Source: Candidatus Bipolaricaulota bacterium
GTDB lineage: Bacteria > Bipolaricaulota > Bipolaricaulia > RBG-16-55-9 > DRXL01
Assembly: GCA_938091745.1 (NCBI GenBank)
Contig: CALLJK010000011.1
Coordinates: forward strand, 62,001-126,000
Length of the DNA: 64,000 nt
Direction of reading: 5' to 3'
Shown here: in pieces, positions 51,900 to 59,870 of the stretch
How positions within the stretch are numbered: position 1 is the first letter of the stretch
Layout of the letters: each line of letters starts with the position of its first letter
Notes under the pieces: generated by a model
What the model saw: the letters and a program-made list of their open reading frames with translations, nothing else
What the model was told of the DNA's origin: nothing
Databases searched by the model: none
Program-made: the position numbers and the translations under genes

Positions 51900-52145
51900 A
51901 TGAGTGAAGTGTTGATTCGCTTACAGATTGAGGCTCTTCCTGAAGGTGTCTATCTGGCTACCAGTGAGGACCTGCCTGGTTTGTTGGCTCAAGGACGCAC
52001 TGTAGCTGAGACCATCGAGATCGCCCAAGACGTTGCTCGCAAGCTCATTGAATCTTATCAAGAGCATGGCGATCCCTTGCCACCAGCCCTACGAAAGCAA
52101 CCGCCTAAACGCATTAAGTTGCGGGTGCCTCTCGGTATAGGCTGA
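51900..52145 (+). CDS. HicB-family antitoxin, pair 3
   Basis: 81 residues: LIRLQIEALPEGVYLATSED, LPGLLAQGRTVAETIEIAQD, then a basic Pro-rich end. This is the HicB partial RNase H fold without a DNA-binding domain. It is complete, has a good promoter and ribosome site, and its stop codon overlaps the start of the downstream hicA frame by one base. Because that toxin is frameshifted, the antitoxin is now probably an orphan. Confidence 0.78.
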   Translation: MSEVLIRLQIEALPEGVYLATSEDLPGLLAQGRTVAETIEIAQDVARKLIESYQEHGDPLPPALRKQPPKRIKLRVPLGIG

Positions 52146-52370
52146 TGGGACGCCTAAGTGGGTTCAGCTATCTTGATGTTATTACCAAGTTGCGTAAGGC
52201 GGGCTTTCAGTTCGACCGCTATGCCAAAGGGAGCCATGAGATCTGGTGGAATCCCCAGACGCGCGCTCGTGTGACTGTGCCGCCACCATGCTGGCGATCT
52301 GCCTGAGGGAACAGTGCGGACGATTCTTCGCCAAGCGGGTCTCAGCATTGAGGAGTTTCTTCAACTCTAA
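52145..52370 (+). pseudogene. HicA-family toxin, pair 3, frameshifted
   Basis: The frame from ATG 52145 gives a good HicA start (FSYLDVITKLRKAGFQFDRY, KGSHEIWWNPQT, RARVTVPP) but then reads PCWRSA and stops at 52306. Shifting by one base near 52286-52294 restores the rest of the family sequence, GDLPEGTVRTILRQAGLSIE and EFLQL, with a stop at 52368-52370. So an intact toxin of about 74 residues has been broken by one inserted (or two deleted) bases in the stretch ccgccaccatgct. Confidence 0.8.
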
Positions 52371-52384
52371 AGGGCAACAAGATC

Positions 52385-52861
52385 GTGGGCATCGGGATCC
52401 TGGATGCTTCGAAGCACATGTGGCTGAAGAGTGTGTTCATTTTGACACTGATTCTCCTTTGTATTAAACTAAAAAACAAAGAAGAGAGCCGTCGAAAGGC
52501 GGAAATTATGCGTGGTTTTCTTTTGGGCAAGTTTTCTAGATTTTTTCTCGGTTTAGCACTTGTAGTAGCTGCTCTGGAAGTGCTTTGCCTTATTGCTCTT
52601 CTTGTTTAGTTATCGTTTACAGCTATTCATAATTTCCAGAAGGACTTTGTAGTTTTAGGTCTCTATAAGCTACTGCTTATCTCTGCAGTGGCTTTCTTTT
52701 TGTTGTTCTGGGGGCTTGTTCTGATTTATCACAAAGTACGGGCTGATGCTGACATAGACATAAAAGGCGATATCGCTGCTGGCAGAATTACTACAGGCTC
52801 TGCAGGTTTACTACTTGTATTCTTTTCTGTTATTGCTTCATGTCGCGTTGACCAACTTTGA
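52385..52861 (+). pseudogene. membrane protein gene interrupted by an in-frame TAG
   Basis: From a GTG at 52385 the frame encodes a hydrophobic segment (SVFILTLILLCIKLKN), a basic loop, a second segment (FFLGLALVVAALEVLCLIAL) and TAG at 52607-52609. The same frame then continues for 83 codons with two more hydrophobic segments (LLLISAVAFFLLFWGLVLIY and GSAGLLLVFFSVIA) before TGA at 52859-52861. Four membrane spans in one phase around a single TAG suggest a once continuous gene. The stretch is AT-rich and uses T/A-ending codons unlike its neighbours, suggesting recent transfer. No family recognised. Confidence 0.5.
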
Positions 52862-52862
52862 G

Positions 52863-53177
52863 ATGTCTCAAAGCAGCACAGGGACCACTAGTGTCAAAAT
52901 AACAGGAATACCGGATGATTTTCAACAGCTCAGGGTCAAACTCGAGGCGCTTGAAGCCACTCAAGAGGAATTGAAACTCCTTAAACAGTACGTGGGCGCA
53001 TTAAGTGCGCAAATACAAGAGTTACGCCTCATCCTTAAACCGGTATTGATTACAGATAACATGCCGCAAGCAGAGTCTCCATGCCCTGACAATTATCATC
53101 CAGCCAATGTAGCAAGTAACCTGGAACGAGACCACGATTTCAATCAAGATGGGATTGTTTGTAAGCCTAGGGACTGA
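52863..53177 (+). CDS. coiled-coil protein with cysteine-bearing C-terminus, or detached end of the preceding gene
   Basis: 104 residues from ATG 52863; a TTG at 52815 in the same frame would add a hydrophobic stretch. The segment FQQLRVKLEALEATQEELKL to LKQYVGALSAQIQELRLILK has heptad-like spacing. The end, ERDHDFNQDGIVCKPRD, resembles the D-x-D-x-D-G-x-x-C loop of excalibur-type calcium-binding motifs. No ribosome site is visible. It follows the interrupted membrane-protein frame after a single-base frame change, so the two may be remains of one gene with an N-terminal membrane part and an extracellular coiled coil. Confidence 0.45.
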   Translation: MSQSSTGTTSVKITGIPDDFQQLRVKLEALEATQEELKLLKQYVGALSAQIQELRLILKPVLITDNMPQAESPCPDNYHPANVASNLERDHDFNQDGIVCKPRD

Positions 53178-53247
53178 CAACTACTATCCAAAGTTAGGCT
53201 TCCTTCCTCCTAGCACCCCACACCTTCAATATAGTAAAATACTCGCC

Positions 53248-53310
53248 GTAAGCTCCCGACGGACGGACTCTGGAGCACAACGGCCCTGCGACTCTGAAGG
53301 ATGTGCTCGC
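53248..53310 (+). repeat. partial copy B of the thrS 5-prime coding end
   Basis: A 63-base match to thrS bases 54034-54099 with two single-base gaps and two mismatches (shared core GAGCACAACGGCCCTGCGAC then TCTGAAGGATGTGCTCGC). It lacks a start codon, is out of frame and ends abruptly. It sits in the otherwise gene-free stretch 53178-53341. Confidence 0.85.
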
Positions 53311-53341
53311 TGTGACCTCCTTTAAAATATAAGCAAATGAG

Positions 53342-53674
53342 ATGAAACTGCCAAATCCTGAGCGTGCCTTCGTGGGCGTCGAAAAGCTTCGTAACTATTG
53401 TCTTAGCCTTGAGCATCCACGCGGGCGACATAAAGCGCGTGTCTTTGCAGCTACGCTGGGGCTTACCGCAGAACATGCTAAGCAACTGCGAGAAGCACTA
53501 CTCACTGCTGCTCGAACTCATGATGCCGTTCCCACTGAACAAGATGAATATGGGCAGCGTTTTGTGATAGACTTTGAGATGAGTGGGCCAGCCGGATCGG
53601 CAAGGATCCGCAGCAGTTGGATAGTCCGTCGTGGCGAAGACTTCGCTCGATTGACCAGTTGCTATGTGCTATGA
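53342..53674 (+). CDS. DUF6883-like protein
   Basis: 110 residues: LPNPERAFVGVEKLRNYCLS, LEHPRGRHKARVFAATLGL, then QRFVIDFEMSGPAGSARIRS and SWIVRRGEDFARLTSCYVL. This matches the DUF6883 layout (an HPxGRHKAxVF core and a C-terminal strand pair ending in a tyrosine). Function is unknown; such genes commonly stand before a DUF4926 gene, as here, and the pair is sometimes suspected to be a toxin-antitoxin-like or stress module. A TATAAG box eight bases before the ATG and no ribosome site suggest a leaderless start. Confidence 0.75.
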   Translation: MKLPNPERAFVGVEKLRNYCLSLEHPRGRHKARVFAATLGLTAEHAKQLREALLTAARTHDAVPTEQDEYGQRFVIDFEMSGPAGSARIRSSWIVRRGEDFARLTSCYVL

Positions 53675-53702
53675 TTGTGAGAGAGAAGGAAGGAGCAGGC
53701 CC

Positions 53703-53924
53703 ATGAGCGAGGCGATTCACGTTCTCGATGTAGTGGCGTTACTAGAGGATATCCCTGAGCGCAACTTGAGCCGTGGGCAGGTGGGCACTGTTGTCGAGCA
53801 GCTTGCTCCTGGGGTGTTTGAGGTCGAGTTCAGCGACAACGAGGGACGCACGTATGCGATGCTCGCTTTACGAGCAGAGCAGCTACTGGTCCTTCATCAT
53901 CAGCCAACTCAGGTTGCCCGATAG
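53703..53924 (+). CDS. DUF4926-like protein
   Basis: 73 residues from the ATG with AAGGAAGGAG upstream. The small beta-barrel pattern IHVLDVVALLEDIPERNLSR, GQVGTVVEQLAPGVFEVEFS, DNEGRTYAMLALRAEQLLVL is the DUF4926 signature (L-D-V-V-x-L-x-E-D-x-P ... G-x-V-G-T-V-V). It resembles SH3-like folds that could bind its DUF6883 neighbour. It ends 32 bases before the -35 box of the thrS promoter. Confidence 0.78.
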   Translation: MSEAIHVLDVVALLEDIPERNLSRGQVGTVVEQLAPGVFEVEFSDNEGRTYAMLALRAEQLLVLHHQPTQVAR

Positions 53925-53956
53925 TAGGTTCCATAAGATCAACGATCAGCTGATAG

Positions 53957-53985
53957 CTGACAGTGAGCTGCCTGTCGTGTATAAT
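53957..53985 (+). promoter_or_regulatory. thrS promoter
   Basis: CTGACA (53957-53962), 17-base spacer, TATAAT (53980-53985). The transcript would have a leader of about 35 bases with an AAGGAGG site; no T-box is present. Confidence 0.65.
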
Positions 53986-54027
53986 ACCCCATCGTACATC
54001 TAAATCTTGCACAAGGAGGTCGAAAGT

Positions 54028-55953
54028 ATGATCGTCAAGCTGCCCGACGGACGGATTCTCGAGCACAACGGCCCTGCGACTCTGAAGGATGTGCTCGCCA
54101 CGACGGCGAAGGAGCTTTTGAAGACCACCGTCGGCGCCAAGCTTGACGGTGAAGTCGTCGACTTTCATCGAGTGCTTCCAGCAGATGCCCAGGTCGAACT
54201 CATCCCCTTGGATTCACCCGAGGGAGCTTCGATCTATAGACATAGCTGCTCGCACATTATGGCTCAGGCTGTGCGAAGGCTTTTCCCAAGTGTGAAATTA
54301 GCCATTGGCCCAGCGATCGAAGACGGGTTTTATTATGACTTCGACGTCGAAGAGCCCTTCACCCCAAAAGACTTAGAGAAGATCGAAGCCGAGATGGAGA
54401 AGATCGTCACAGAGAATTATCCGTTTGAGCGCTTTGAAGTCTCCAAAGACGAAGCACGCCACATGCTCAAGGACGAGCCGTACAAGCTCGAACTGTTAGA
54501 AGAGATCCCCGACGAGAGAGTCTCGTTCTATCGCGACGGGGATTTTGTTGATCTATGTCGTGGCCCGCACATGCTCAGCACCGGGCAAGTGAAATATTTT
54601 AAGCTCTTGAACGTCGCTGGGGCCTACTGGCGCGGTGACGAGCGCAACAAGATGCTGCAGCGCATCTACGGGACAGCGTTCGCCACAAAAGAAGCACTAG
54701 AGCACTACTTACAGATGCTCGAAGAAGCGAAGAAGCGCGATCACCGCAAGCTTGGCAAAGAGCTCGAGATCTTCTTCTTCGATGAAGAAGTTGGGCCGGG
54801 GCTGCCCCTATGGTTGCCCAAGGGTGCGATCATCATCGAAGAGTTAGAGAAGCTCGCCAAGGAGACTGAAGCCAAGGCAGGGTATCTCCGAGTGCGCACG
54901 CCTCATATCTGTAAAGAATCTATGTATCTGAGAAGCGGGCACCTGCCGTACTATCAAGAGTCGATGTACCCGCCGATGGAACTTGAGGGCGTCAAGTATT
55001 ACTTAAAACCCATGAACTGCCCGCACCATCATAAGATCTTCGCGGCTGTGCCCAGGAGCTACCGCGATCTCCCGTTACGGCTCGCTGAGTACGGCACGTG
55101 CTATCGTTACGAAAAATCCGGCGAGCTGTTTGGGCTGATGCGCGTGCGCAGTATGCAGATGAACGACGCGCATATCTACTGCACGCTCGATCAATTCGAA
55201 GAAGAGTTTCTCGCGGTCTGTCGGATGTATCTCAATTACTTTAAGCTCTTCGGGATCGAAAAGTATCTGATGCGCTTTAGCACGCACGACCCCAAAGAGC
55301 TGGGCAAAAAGTACGTCAACGAACCCGAACTGTGGAAGCAAACAGAAGATATGGTGCGTCGGGCGCTCCAGAACGGCGGGATTAACTATATAGAAGTCCC
55401 CGGCGAAGCCGCGTTCTACGGCCCTAAGATCGATGTGCAGGTCTGGAGCACCATCGGGCGCGAGTTCACGTTAGCGACGAATCAAGTCGACTTCGCTGTG
55501 CCGCGGCGCTTCGGGTTAGTCTACAAGAACGCCCAGGGACAAGATGAGACGCCCATCTGTATCCATCGCGCTCCATTAAGCACCCACGAACGCTTGATCG
55601 GCTTCTTGATCGAGCATTATGCCGGGGCGTTTCCGGTGTGGCTCTCTCCGGTACAAGCTGTCGTGCTGCCCATCACGGATAGACAGCACGAGTATGCGCA
55701 AAAAGTCTTACAGAGACTGAAAGACGCCAACATCCGTGCCGAGCTTGACAGCAGTAGCCACACGCTGAACTATCGCATCCGGCACCATCAGGCTCAGAAA
55801 GTCCCGTATATGCTGATTGTCGGTGAGCGCGAAGCGCAGAACGATCAAGCTGCGGTGCGCTTGCGCACGGGGAAGGACCTGGGGCCGAAGCCTCTGGGCG
55901 AAGTTATCACTATGATTCAAGAGAAGATCGCCACGCGGTCCTTGGAGTTATAA
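54028..55953 (+). CDS. thrS: threonyl-tRNA synthetase
   Basis: 641 residues, normal length; the ATG has AAGGAGG upstream (a TTG seven codons earlier lies at that site). TGS domain (1-60), the second additional editing domain (about 65-225; SCSHIMAQAVRRLFPSVKLA, DLCRGPHMLSTGQVK), the class II catalytic core (motif 1 region SMYLRSGHLPYYQESMYPPM, the zinc cysteine in KPMNCPHHHKIF, motif 2 CYRYEKSGELFGLMRVRS, motif 3 ICIHRAPLSTHERLIGF) and the anticodon-binding domain (about 535-641). It charges tRNA-Thr in the cytoplasm. The 5-prime end is also found as fragments upstream at 53248. Confidence 0.96.
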   Translation: MIVKLPDGRILEHNGPATLKDVLATTAKELLKTTVGAKLDGEVVDFHRVLPADAQVELIPLDSPEGASIYRHSCSHIMAQAVRRLFPSVKLAIGPAIEDGFYYDFDVEEPFTPKDLEKIEAEMEKIVTENYPFERFEVSKDEARHMLKDEPYKLELLEEIPDERVSFYRDGDFVDLCRGPHMLSTGQVKYFKLLNVAGAYWRGDERNKMLQRIYGTAFATKEALEHYLQMLEEAKKRDHRKLGKELEIFFFDEEVGPGLPLWLPKGAIIIEELEKLAKETEAKAGYLRVRTPHICKESMYLRSGHLPYYQESMYPPMELEGVKYYLKPMNCPHHHKIFAAVPRSYRDLPLRLAEYGTCYRYEKSGELFGLMRVRSMQMNDAHIYCTLDQFEEEFLAVCRMYLNYFKLFGIEKYLMRFSTHDPKELGKKYVNEPELWKQTEDMVRRALQNGGINYIEVPGEAAFYGPKIDVQVWSTIGREFTLATNQVDFAVPRRFGLVYKNAQGQDETPICIHRAPLSTHERLIGFLIEHYAGAFPVWLSPVQAVVLPITDRQHEYAQKVLQRLKDANIRAELDSSSHTLNYRIRHHQAQKVPYMLIVGEREAQNDQAAVRLRTGKDLGPKPLGEVITMIQEKIATRSLEL

Positions 55954-55967
55954 GTGAGAAAGGAGGG

Positions 55968-55994
55968 CCCGGCAGGAAGGGGCTTCCTGCCGGG
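55968..55994 (+). terminator. hairpin after thrS
   Basis: Perfect 11-base stem CCCGGCAGGAA-ggggc-TTCCTGCCGGG, 15 bases after the stop. It is followed by gtgggcc rather than T residues, so it may stabilise the 3-prime end rather than terminate. It lies in the 313-base gap 55954-56266. Confidence 0.5.
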
Positions 55995-56014
55995 TGGGCC
56001 TGCATCCTCCGGGC

Positions 56015-56134
56015 CTAGCGGAGGGTCAGCTGAATCACGGAGAAGAATGAAGCTAACGCTGTTATTATCGTTAAGAGCGCTGAACTTCCTAAGATAATCT
56101 GCTGCGATCGTGAGAGTATCTTCATGGTTCGCAT
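56015..56134 (-). CDS. possible 39-residue single-span membrane peptide
   Basis: MRTMKILSRSQQ then IILGSSALLTIITALASFFS and VIQLTLR: a basic N-terminus and one hydrophobic helix. An internal ATG at 56125 has AGGGGG ten bases upstream and may be the true start (36 residues). No family is known. It occupies the gap between thrS and the VWA protein gene, so it could be a genuine small protein or chance. Confidence 0.35.
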   Translation of the reverse strand: MRTMKILSRSQQIILGSSALLTIITALASFFSVIQLTLR

Positions 56135-56216
56135 TCCCCCTTGTGCTGGGCTCAGCATAGCACAACGAGGGTGCAGAGTCTGTGCAGGCAAAGTGAAAAT
56201 TTCGTGGAAAGAAAAA

Positions 56217-56263
56217 TCCCTCTCCCATAGCTCAGCTACGGGAGAGGGGTTGGGGTGAGGGCC
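56217..56263. repeat. GC-rich palindromic repeat, copy 9
   Basis: CCCTCTCCCATAG-ctcag-CTACGGGAGAGGG with a ggttggggtgagggcc end; a half-length form of copies 7 and 8. It ends 3 bases before the VWA protein's stop codon. Confidence 0.78.
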
Positions 56264-56266
56264 AAT

Positions 56267-58537
56267 TTAGCGTAACAGCACGAACTTGCTTAGGAGTCGA
56301 GTCTGTTGCCCATTGGGTCCCGTAATAGTGAGCACGTACCAATAGAACCCATTTGCTGGAGTCCGTGGCCAGCGCAGGAGCAGCGTTGGCCCAGCGCTCT
56401 CTTGGGTTGTGATCTGGCGCCCATCTAAGCCGTACACAGTCACTTTCAGAGAGCACCCGTAGCAGTTCTGCACGCTCCAGCGCAACTCTTGGGGCGCGAA
56501 GTGCACACTGTGCTCGAGAGCTTTCAGCTCGATGAACTCTTGAGGTTTAACGAGCCGGAAGCGGTTGCGCCGTATTGCGAGCTTTAACGCCGCGCGCATC
56601 TGCGAGGAGACCTTATCAATGCGCGCGATGGCCCCGTTCAGTAGGGCACGCCACTGCGCAAACGCTAGGAGCAGCTTATCGCGGGCGCTGCGGATCAGCT
56701 CTGCTGGGGACAGCGCCTCGATGGGGCCGACTTCGACAGCAAGCCCTCCGAATCCTGACAGCGCATCCTCGGCTTCGGCGAGCAGATCAAGCGCATCGGT
56801 GATGAGGGTCTCGATCTCGTCGAGCTGGTCGCCGGAGTTTTCGGCGAACTCAATGAACGCGTCAATAGATTTGTGAATGCGATTGGCGCGCTCGGTGCTT
56901 ATTGTATTGGTCTCAACGAAGGCGTCCACCTGGGCGCGCACTCCCTCGGCCCGCCCTGCTAAGGACTCCATCAAGAAGCGGGTATCAGCCAGAGAGACAA
57001 GCAGCTCGTTGACGGTCTCTCGGGTCTGGCTGATGAGTTGGCGAGCCCGTTCGCGTGCGCCGAAGCTGTCAACCAAGTTGAGAGCTAAGCGCAGGTCCTC
57101 GAGGGGCTTGGAGAGACTCAGTGTGCGCCCATGCTCGATGATGTCGCGCTTCATCGCGCCCAGCTCATCGCGGCCTCCCGGCGTGATCTTTCTAGCTTCG
57201 ACGGAGACGGTGCACGACGCGCTTGCGCCTTCGGGGTCTTTGACGGTCAGTTTGACGGAGTACGTGCCTTCTTTGTCAACTTTGAACGACGTGACAGCAG
57301 CCGTGGGATCGGCGATCACGGCTTGGCTATCGGTGGGTTTGGTGACGAATGCCCACTGATATGTCAAAGCTCGCCCTTCAGGGTCGGACGAGCCGGAGCC
57401 ATCAAGAGTGACTGTTTGACCAACGAGCACTTCTGCCGGGACAGTCCCGCAATTGGCTGTGGGCGGCTGATTGGGTGGTGGAGGCGGTGGGGCTTGAGTG
57501 ACTGTGATTGTCTGCTGAGCTGTTACCGTTGCTCCAGCGTTATCGGTGACGGTCAGCTTGATCGTGACGCTCCCCGGTGTTGTCGGACAAGTGAAGCTCA
57601 CGGTAGGGCCGACAGCATCAGGGGTCCCGTCTCCATTGAAGTCCCATTCGTATTTTGTTATCTGGCCATCAGGGTCATACGATCCAGAGCCATCGAGTGT
57701 AATTGTCTGTCCGGTGTTGCATCTGTATGGTTCGGTATCGGGCTGTCCGTCGGGGATCGGGCCGGGGTCGGCCACAGGGGATTGGTTAAGCGTCGCGATG
57801 AGTTTCTGTTTGAGCGCGTTCTCCAGATCTGCGAAAGTCCTGACGACGACCACGAAGCCGCTTTGATGACCAGGTGGGAAAGGAGGCGCTATAACGCCCG
57901 GTTGTGGCCAAACCAACTGTAATAGAAAGTCTCTAAATTCAGGTTCTTGCTCGACACTACCGATGCCCTCAGCATCGAGCTGGTCGAGCCCGGCTCTCAC
58001 GGCCTCGTCGCGAGCTTCTATTGTTTGTCTTCTAGCTTCTGAAGGGGGAGAAGGGAGATTGGGCTGGCCGTCGGAGATGACGTTGAAGACCTGGCGAGCT
58101 CCGGGGCGGGCCTTGTTGCCGGTAATGAGCGAAGCAGCAAGGCGAATCCCAGAAACCATGGGCGTGAAACCGCCGCCCTTAATAATCGCTCGCACCCGAG
58201 CCGCAACCTCACCAATATTTTGCGCCGTGATGACTGTCATGGGGACTTCGACGCGGGCTCCTGGTGTCCTCGTTGTTGGATCTGTCACATTTCCAGAAAA
58301 CTGCACGAGCCCAAATTCAACCGTGCCGTTTTGAGGCACGACGGCTGGGTCAGAAATAGCGTTCGCAATGCCGTTGATCATGGTGAGAAAATCTGCATTG
58401 GAAATGCTGCCCGAGCCGTCCATGATGATCACAAGCTGTGTTTTGACGAGTATTGGCGTTTGGGCACTCGGCAGACTCACAAACAGACAGAGCAGTCCTA
58501 TGCTCAACAGAAGAACTTTTGCGATCATGCGACCCAT
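56267..58537 (-). CDS. secreted VWA protein with two PKD domains and a C-terminal beta-sandwich sorting-like domain
   Basis: 756 residues from an ATG with GAAGGAGG upstream (an earlier ATG overlaps that site). Signal peptide (LLLSIGLLCLFVSLPSAQ), VWA domain with a perfect MIDAS motif IIMDGSGSIS and VFNVISDGQPN (about 30-245), two PKD domains (about 255-350, ITKYEWDFNGDGTPDAVGPT; about 362-450), a helical stretch about 460-680 (AEGVRAQVDAFVETNTISTE, LDEIETLITDALDLLAEAED), then a C-terminal sandwich VTVYGLDGRQITTQES ... GFYWYVLTITGPNGQQTRLL that resembles FlgD-like or type 9 secretion sorting domains. Probably a cell-surface protein. Confidence 0.83.
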   Translation of the reverse strand: MGRMIAKVLLLSIGLLCLFVSLPSAQTPILVKTQLVIIMDGSGSISNADFLTMINGIANAISDPAVVPQNGTVEFGLVQFSGNVTDPTTRTPGARVEVPMTVITAQNIGEVAARVRAIIKGGGFTPMVSGIRLAASLITGNKARPGARQVFNVISDGQPNLPSPPSEARRQTIEARDEAVRAGLDQLDAEGIGSVEQEPEFRDFLLQLVWPQPGVIAPPFPPGHQSGFVVVVRTFADLENALKQKLIATLNQSPVADPGPIPDGQPDTEPYRCNTGQTITLDGSGSYDPDGQITKYEWDFNGDGTPDAVGPTVSFTCPTTPGSVTIKLTVTDNAGATVTAQQTITVTQAPPPPPPNQPPTANCGTVPAEVLVGQTVTLDGSGSSDPEGRALTYQWAFVTKPTDSQAVIADPTAAVTSFKVDKEGTYSVKLTVKDPEGASASCTVSVEARKITPGGRDELGAMKRDIIEHGRTLSLSKPLEDLRLALNLVDSFGARERARQLISQTRETVNELLVSLADTRFLMESLAGRAEGVRAQVDAFVETNTISTERANRIHKSIDAFIEFAENSGDQLDEIETLITDALDLLAEAEDALSGFGGLAVEVGPIEALSPAELIRSARDKLLLAFAQWRALLNGAIARIDKVSSQMRAALKLAIRRNRFRLVKPQEFIELKALEHSVHFAPQELRWSVQNCYGCSLKVTVYGLDGRQITTQESAGPTLLLRWPRTPANGFYWYVLTITGPNGQQTRLLSKFVLLR

Positions 58538-58622
58538 AGAGAAAGCCTCCTTCATTGATCACGCTCTGAGAGCATTATAGCATAAGACCCTGCATTGACA
58601 ATGTAACTCATATCACGTTGGA

Positions 58623-59789
58623 TTAAGCTGTCGAGCGACGGAGCACTTCGGCTTTGTCCATGCGTTCCCAAGGGACATTGAGGTCGCTCCGCCCCATGTG
58701 TCCATAGGCGGCCAGCGGCGTGTAGATGGGGCGGCGCAGATCTAATTGCTCGATGATCGCTGCGGGGCGAAAGTCAAAATATCTTTCGATGAGCTTGACA
58801 ATCTCGCCGTTGGGGATCTTCGCGCTGCCAAACGTATCGACTGTGATAGCGAGGGGACGAGCTTGGCCAATCGCGTAGGCGACTTGGACTTCACACTCGG
58901 TCGCGAGCCCCGCAGCGACGATATTTTTCGCAACATATCGAGCATAGTAGCTTGCGGAGCGATCGACTTTTGTGGGGTCTTTCCCCGAAAAAGCGCCACC
59001 GCCGTGGCTGCCATAGCCCCCATACGTATCGACTTCGATCTTGCGCCCGGTCATGCCCGTATCGCCGCAGGGGCCGCCAACCTCGAAGCGCCCTGAGGGA
59101 TTGACCAAAATAACGGTCTTGGAGTCGAGCCATCGGCCGATCACGGGTCGGATAATCAGTTCTGTCAGATCACGTCGGATCTGCTCTTGAGAGACGTCTC
59201 CATCATGCTGGGCCGAGAGCACAACCGTGTGCGCCCGCACGGGATGGCCCTTCTCGTCATATTCGATAGTCACTTGAGATTTGCCGTCAGGGCGCAGATA
59301 GGGGAGTTTCCTGCTGCGGCGCAGCTCGGCGAGCTGGCGCACTAGAGCGTGAGCGAGCATGATGGGCAGCGGCATCAGCTCTGGGGTCTCTTGGCACGCG
59401 TACCCGTACATGATCCCTTGATCGCCCGCGCCGATGGCGTCATAGGGGTCTTCGGAAGATTTTTTGATAACAGCTTGAGCGATATCGGGCGATTGCTCGT
59501 GAATCGAGACGAGCACCCCACAATGATCGGCGTCGAAGCCGTATTCGGGTTTATCATAGCCGATCTTTCTGATAGTGTCGCGGGCGATCTTGGCGTAGTC
59601 GACGCGCGCTGTTGTCGTGATCTCCCCAGCAATGAAGACCAAGCCGTTTGTGGTGAACGTCTCGCACGCGACGCGGGCATACGGATCTTGCGAGAGTATG
59701 GCATCTAAGATGGCGTCGGAGATCATGTCGCACATCTTATCCGGGTGCCCTTCCGCTACAGACTCAGATGTAAAGAGATAACTGCTCAT
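58623..59789 (-). CDS. metK: S-adenosylmethionine synthetase
   Basis: 388 residues, normal length. Signatures: [20 protein letters not shown], the hexapeptide [42 protein letters not shown] and the P-loop-like [19 protein letters not shown]. It makes SAM from methionine and ATP in the cytoplasm, here also serving the methyltransferase genes of the genome. AAGGAG site; an extended -10 promoter (TGCTATAAT) lies 32 bases upstream, back to back with the uppP promoter. Confidence 0.96.
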   Translation of the reverse strand: MSSYLFTSESVAEGHPDKMCDMISDAILDAILSQDPYARVACETFTTNGLVFIAGEITTTARVDYAKIARDTIRKIGYDKPEYGFDADHCGVLVSIHEQSPDIAQAVIKKSSEDPYDAIGAGDQGIMYGYACQETPELMPLPIMLAHALVRQLAELRRSRKLPYLRPDGKSQVTIEYDEKGHPVRAHTVVLSAQHDGDVSQEQIRRDLTELIIRPVIGRWLDSKTVILVNPSGRFEVGGPCGDTGMTGRKIEVDTYGGYGSHGGGAFSGKDPTKVDRSASYYARYVAKNIVAAGLATECEVQVAYAIGQARPLAITVDTFGSAKIPNGEIVKLIERYFDFRPAAIIEQLDLRRPIYTPLAAYGHMGRSDLNVPWERMDKAEVLRRSTA

Positions 59790-59821
59790 GGGACTCCTTA
59801 GGTCAGAGCGTTCTTGTCTGC

Positions 59822-59830
59822 ATTATAGCA
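59822..59830 (-). promoter_or_regulatory. extended -10 promoter of metK
   Basis: On the minus strand TGCTATAAT (TGn plus a perfect -10), 32 bases before the metK ATG. There is no clear -35 box. It overlaps the region of the divergent uppP promoter. Confidence 0.5.
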
Positions 59831-59836
59831 CGTCGC

Positions 59837-59865
59837 TTGAGCGCAAGCTAGTCTCTGAGTAAGAT
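59837..59865 (+). promoter_or_regulatory. promoter giving a leaderless uppP message
   Basis: TTGAGC (59837-59842), 17-base spacer, TAAGAT (59860-59865), then five bases to the ATG at 59871. No ribosome site. Confidence 0.6.
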
Positions 59866-59870
59866 AAGCG

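Noticed and set aside
53940-54027. T-box or other tRNA-sensing leader before thrS
   Set aside because: The leader is only about 35 bases long and lacks the T-box sequence.
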